From: a virus
Virus record (IMG/VR): IMGVR_UViG_3300035701_000226
Location: 1-27,411 of that record
Length of the DNA: 27,411 nt
Strand: one strand, 5' to 3'
The first letter of the stretch is position 1; each line of letters starts with the position of its first letter. Below are positions 24,580 to 27,411 of the stretch, in pieces. Below the pieces are notes generated by a model, which was given only the letters and a program-made list of their open reading frames with translations, was not told where the DNA came from and made no database searches. Position numbers and translations under genes: made by a program.

Positions 24580-25031
24580 TGGAAACCCCGGTGGCGACGA
24601 ACGGGAAGCTCGGGATGTACGAGAGCCAGAACGGCAAGGTGCGCCTGTGGTACCGGACGACGGTCAACTCGCTCGACCAGTTCGAGCGGTCGTTCCTGGC
24701 GTATGAGCGCGTGGACGAGAACAAGGTCCGGGTGGGGGCGCGGGCCCTCGCCCGGTTCTGCCTGGACCGGTTCGCGCTCAAGGTCGGGACGCTCAACGCG
24801 GACGGCACGTGGACGGAGATGCCCTTCTCGTGGGACCTGCTCCAGGAGCTCAAAGGCGAGCACGCGGCCGACGCGTGGCCCGCAGAGGCCGCTGCCGAGA
24901 TATGGCAGAAGGTCGTCGAACCCCACGACGTGGAGCTCGACGCGCTAAAAAAAACATCGGTGATTGCCTCAAGCAGCTCGACCTCGGGCGATCCCTCCCA
25001 CCCGGCTCCGGCCTCGCCTACATCGGGCTGA
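24579..25031 (+). CDS. Tail assembly chaperone (G-like, zero-frame product)
   Basis: ATG 24579 overlaps the tube stop (TGATG); 150 residues. N-terminal beta strands (KVRLWYRTTVNSLDQFERSF) and a helical body ending KVVEPHDVELDALKK. After the slippery site the zero frame adds only a Ser/Pro-rich tail (SSSSTSGDPSHPAPASPTSG), a stub typical of unshifted G products. Role: coats the tape measure before tube assembly. Most ribosomes should make this form. Confidence 0.85.
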   Translation: METPVATNGKLGMYESQNGKVRLWYRTTVNSLDQFERSFLAYERVDENKVRVGARALARFCLDRFALKVGTLNADGTWTEMPFSWDLLQELKGEHAADAWPAEAAAEIWQKVVEPHDVELDALKKTSVIASSSSTSGDPSHPAPASPTSG

Positions 25032-25213
25032 TCCGGGCCGCGCGGATGCTCGACATGAACGTGTCGGAAGCTCTCGCGCTCCCCAGCCATGTCCTGGAGG
25101 TGGCGCTCCAGGTCGTGATCCACGACCGCCAGGCGATGGACGCCCTCGCCGATCATGCGGACCAGGTAGCCAGGTTGAAGGAGGATCTCAAGCACCATGC
25201 CGCCCGTCACTGA
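24579..25213 (+). CDS. Frameshifted tail chaperone (GT-like fusion)
   Basis: A -1 shift at the A-AAA-AAA site (24947-24953) joins residues 1-125 of the G product to 86 residues read from 24953 to the TGA at 25211-25213 (NIGDCLKQLDLGRS, then GLAYIGLIRAARMLDMNVSE and a helical tail), 211 in total. The T part is helical and reaches 17 bases into the tape measure gene. Phage knowledge: lambda gpG/gpGT use the same device to set the ratio of the two proteins for tail assembly. Confidence 0.85.
24947..24993 (+). promoter_or_regulatory. Programmed -1 frameshift site with stimulatory hairpin
   Basis: The zero frame reads CTA AAA AAA ACA; the heptamer A-AAA-AAA at 24947-24953 permits tandem slippage to the -1 frame. 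Eight bases later GATTGCC (24962-24968) can pair with GGCGATC (24987-24993), seven pairs including one G-U with an 18-base loop, matching the spacing of frameshift-stimulating stems. The eight-A run is unusual in this GC-rich DNA. Confidence 0.85.
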
Positions 25214-26648
25214 CCTCGGCATAGTCGTCTCGCAGAGCGGGGGCGAGAGCGCCGCGTCCGCACTGCAGGCGGTCAACAACAAGCTCGCGGACACGGGCCG
25301 GACCGCGGCGACGATGGCCGAGCAGACGAGCGCGGGGCAGGACAAGATCACGCACGCGCTCGAGCGCGGCGGGCTGCGGGTGCTCGCGCTGCAGGCGGGG
25401 CACACGGTGACCGCCCTCACAGGGATGACGGGGGCGGGCCGCACGACGCACCTCGTCCTGCAGGCCATGCTCGGCGCGATCGGCCCGGGGGCGCTGGCAG
25501 TCGGCGCTCTCGCCGGCGGCGTCATGCTCCTCAAGGCCGCGTGGGAGAAGCACAACAGGGACGCCGAGAAAGCGCAGGTCGCGTTCGAGAAGAACTACAA
25601 GGCCGCCAAGGACCTCGCGAGCGCGTTCGAGGACGCGGCCAACAAGGGAGAGAAGCTGAGCGCGGCGGCCCAGAGCTTCGTCGAGTCGTTCCGGGTGTGG
25701 AAGGCGCTGGGCCCAGACGACCCGGAGGTAAAGAAGGCCGCGGCGAACTACGACGAGGCCGCGACCAAGCTCGCCGTGTTCAAGGAGGCGCACAAGGGCG
25801 CGATCGCGGTCATGGGCGACTCGAACGCGGTCGTGACCAAGGGGCAGGAGAGCTTCTACCGGCTGCGCCGGGAGCTGGCCGAGCTGCAGATGCAGGCCGA
25901 CAAGTCGTTCGCCGAGCTGAAGAAGGCTCGGGGCGAGATCGCCGCGACCGGCGTGGTCGTGGACAAGAACGCCGAGAAGACGAAGCGCTGGCGCGAGCTC
26001 GAGGCCGAGTACTTCGACGACGTCGTGAAGCGGGCGAAGGCCGAGCAGAAGGAGATGGACAAGACGGCCGCGCACGCGGCCGAGGCGGCCAAGAAGACGC
26101 ACGACGAGTGGATGCAGAAGACGGCCGGCATACAGGGCGCGTTCGAGAACCTGGGCGTGAGCATGGCCGAGGCGGTCCGGACCGGGACCGGATCGGCCAA
26201 GGACCTGTTCAAGAGCTTCGCCGACAGCGTGATCCAGGAGCTCGAGCGGATGGCCGTGAAGGCGGCCGTCGCGAACATCTTCACGCAGATGGGGCCGGGG
26301 GGCGCCAAGGCTGCGTCCGGGGGCAAGGACCCCTTCGCCGGCGTGCAGGCGATCGCGGGGCTCGCGCCCGGGGGCGGCCTGATCTCTATGGCCACTTCGA
26401 TGTTCGGCCTGTTTGCCCAGCACGGTGGGCAGGTACCGGGCCCGATCGGGCAGCCGGTGCCCATCATGGCCCACGGCGGGGAGCGGGTGACGAGGACGAG
26501 CGCGCGGACGGACCGCGGGAGCGGGGGAGACACCTACAACCTGAACTTCCGCGGCGGGATCGGCGGGCTGAACTCTCCGGACCAGCGCATGATCGGACGG
26601 CAGATGCGATCGCTCATCCGCATGAGCGGCGACCTGGCGCTGGCATAG
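25197..26648 (+). CDS. Tail tape measure protein
   Basis: ATG 25197 with GAAGGAGGA upstream, inside the T part of the chaperone; 483 residues. The N-terminus is helical, residues 86-116 are a long hydrophobic Gly/Ala segment (LVLQAMLGAIGPGALAVGAL), followed by Ala/Lys/Glu coiled coils (about 120-320) and a C-terminal Gly-rich region (GGLISMATSMFGLFAQHGG, GGERVTRTSARTDRGSG). Role: sets tail length and helps eject DNA through the membrane. At about 0.15 nm per residue the tail would be near 70 nm, short for a siphovirus; this is an estimate. Confidence 0.85.
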   Translation: MPPVTDLGIVVSQSGGESAASALQAVNNKLADTGRTAATMAEQTSAGQDKITHALERGGLRVLALQAGHTVTALTGMTGAGRTTHLVLQAMLGAIGPGALAVGALAGGVMLLKAAWEKHNRDAEKAQVAFEKNYKAAKDLASAFEDAANKGEKLSAAAQSFVESFRVWKALGPDDPEVKKAAANYDEAATKLAVFKEAHKGAIAVMGDSNAVVTKGQESFYRLRRELAELQMQADKSFAELKKARGEIAATGVVVDKNAEKTKRWRELEAEYFDDVVKRAKAEQKEMDKTAAHAAEAAKKTHDEWMQKTAGIQGAFENLGVSMAEAVRTGTGSAKDLFKSFADSVIQELERMAVKAAVANIFTQMGPGGAKAASGGKDPFAGVQAIAGLAPGGGLISMATSMFGLFAQHGGQVPGPIGQPVPIMAHGGERVTRTSARTDRGSGGDTYNLNFRGGIGGLNSPDQRMIGRQMRSLIRMSGDLALA

Positions 26649-26649
26649 C

Positions 26650-27411
26650 GTGGCCTGGCGTCTGCCATTCCTGCTCGGGCGGCCCGGGGCCAAGGCCCCG
26701 TTCGAGATCAACCCGGACGGCGTGGACTGGGAGGACCAGAAGCTGGGCGATGCCACCAGGGGTGGAGACGGCACGCTGAACGCGGTGACCGTGAGCCGCA
26801 ACCGTCCGGTGCTGCGGTTCTCGGGAGCGTATATCACTCCCGACTTCTGGAACCAGCTTCGGGGGCTGATGATGATCGACCACACCCCGCTCGTGCTGGA
26901 GCCGTGCGACCTGATCGGGAAGCAGATCATGGAGGTCTGGACAGAGCGCTGTATCCCGTCCTCCCTGACCACCATCCCGCTGGCAGACAACTCCCTCCTC
27001 CGAGGCTCGGCCCTCGAGGTGGCGGCCGGGGGCCCGTCGTGCATCAACCTCATCGGCGCGTGGCCTGCTCCCGGCGCCGCCGGCGGCCGGCTGGGCACAG
27101 GCACGAACTACCTGATCGGCGGGACGGTGTACTACGGCCAGAACTTCGAGCCGCCGCTGGTGCTGGGCGAGCTGGGCGGGCAGGATAGCTGGGTCATCCT
27201 CTCGGCGAACGGAAGCCCGAACTGCCACTGCGTCGTCAACGGATCGGGGCCGCTGGACGGAACGCAGGACCTGCAGTACAACGCACTCGGAACCTCCAAC
27301 CTGCCGATCCAGCTCTACCGGCGCATTCTCTCCGGTGGCGCGATCCCGGGCGCGTACATCATGGACTACCTGAACCAGCAGGACGGCGGGCAGGTGGTCG
27401 CGTACCGGCTG
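26650..27411 (+). CDS. Distal tail / tip protein, incomplete
   Basis: GTG 26650, one base after the tape measure stop, opens a frame that runs to the end of the window without a stop (254 codons), so the C-terminus is missing. The N-terminal part has DGVDWEDQKLGDA, LRFSGAYITPDFWNQLRGL and PLVLEPCDLIGKQIMEVWTERC, beta-rich as in distal tail hub proteins. A low-complexity Gly/Ala stretch (WPAPGAAGGRLGTGTNYL) leads to a second beta region. The place after the tape measure fits a distal tail protein that begins the tip. Family not confirmed. Confidence 0.6.
   Translation, partial: MAWRLPFLLGRPGAKAPFEINPDGVDWEDQKLGDATRGGDGTLNAVTVSRNRPVLRFSGAYITPDFWNQLRGLMMIDHTPLVLEPCDLIGKQIMEVWTERCIPSSLTTIPLADNSLLRGSALEVAAGGPSCINLIGAWPAPGAAGGRLGTGTNYLIGGTVYYGQNFEPPLVLGELGGQDSWVILSANGSPNCHCVVNGSGPLDGTQDLQYNALGTSNLPIQLYRRILSGGAIPGAYIMDYLNQQDGGQVVAYRL

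Overview
The window is a continuous piece of a tailed double-stranded DNA phage or prophage genome, cut at both ends. Everything I can support as coding lies on the + strand. The DNA is GC-rich with strongly G/C-ending codons, genes are packed with ATGA, GTGA or TGATG junctions, and several starts have a strong AGGAGG ribosome site. This fits a phage of a high-GC bacterium; I cannot name the host. There is no integrase, repressor, lysis gene, tRNA, IS element or CRISPR array in view. The head genes, a tail tube protein, a frameshifted tail chaperone and a short tape measure, with no sheath gene, indicate a siphovirus-type virion.

Region 1 (1-2968) looks like recombination or replication accessory genes: the tail end of an unknown protein, a PD-(D/E)XK (Cas4/RecB-like) exonuclease, an unknown protein with an acidic C-terminus, a coiled-coil phage protein and a one-pass membrane peptide. 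Region 2 (2965-8071) is about sixteen small, mostly overlapping genes. They include a winged-helix-like protein, five CxxC (zinc-ribbon-like) proteins, a nucleoside 2-deoxyribosyltransferase-like protein and a protein resembling a PD-(D/E)XK-like phage family. Region 3 (8068-10596) holds two adjacent beta-class DNA methyltransferases, the second with a ParB-like N-terminus.

Region 4 (10606-24579) is packaging and head: terminase small and large subunits, MuF-type head morphogenesis protein, portal, two unknowns, a structured non-coding leader, a capsid protease-scaffold protein with a probable internal scaffold start, a decoration-like protein, the major capsid protein, unknown or decoration-type proteins, head-tail connectors, tail completion proteins and the tail tube. 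Region 5 (24579-27411) is tail assembly: a G/GT chaperone pair made by -1 frameshifting at A-AAA-AAA, the tape measure, and the start of a distal tail gene.

The most interesting points are a G9 tract and a (GCA)11 tract, one in each neighbouring methyltransferase gene; an approximately 20-bp hairpin leader ahead of the protease-scaffold gene; a lambda C/Nu3-like nested scaffold start marked by a run of unusual AT-ending codons; a 10-bp GC hairpin just after the capsid gene; and a lower-GC gene with a beta-rich protein inserted among the head genes. All functions are inferred from sequence patterns; no database search was possible.
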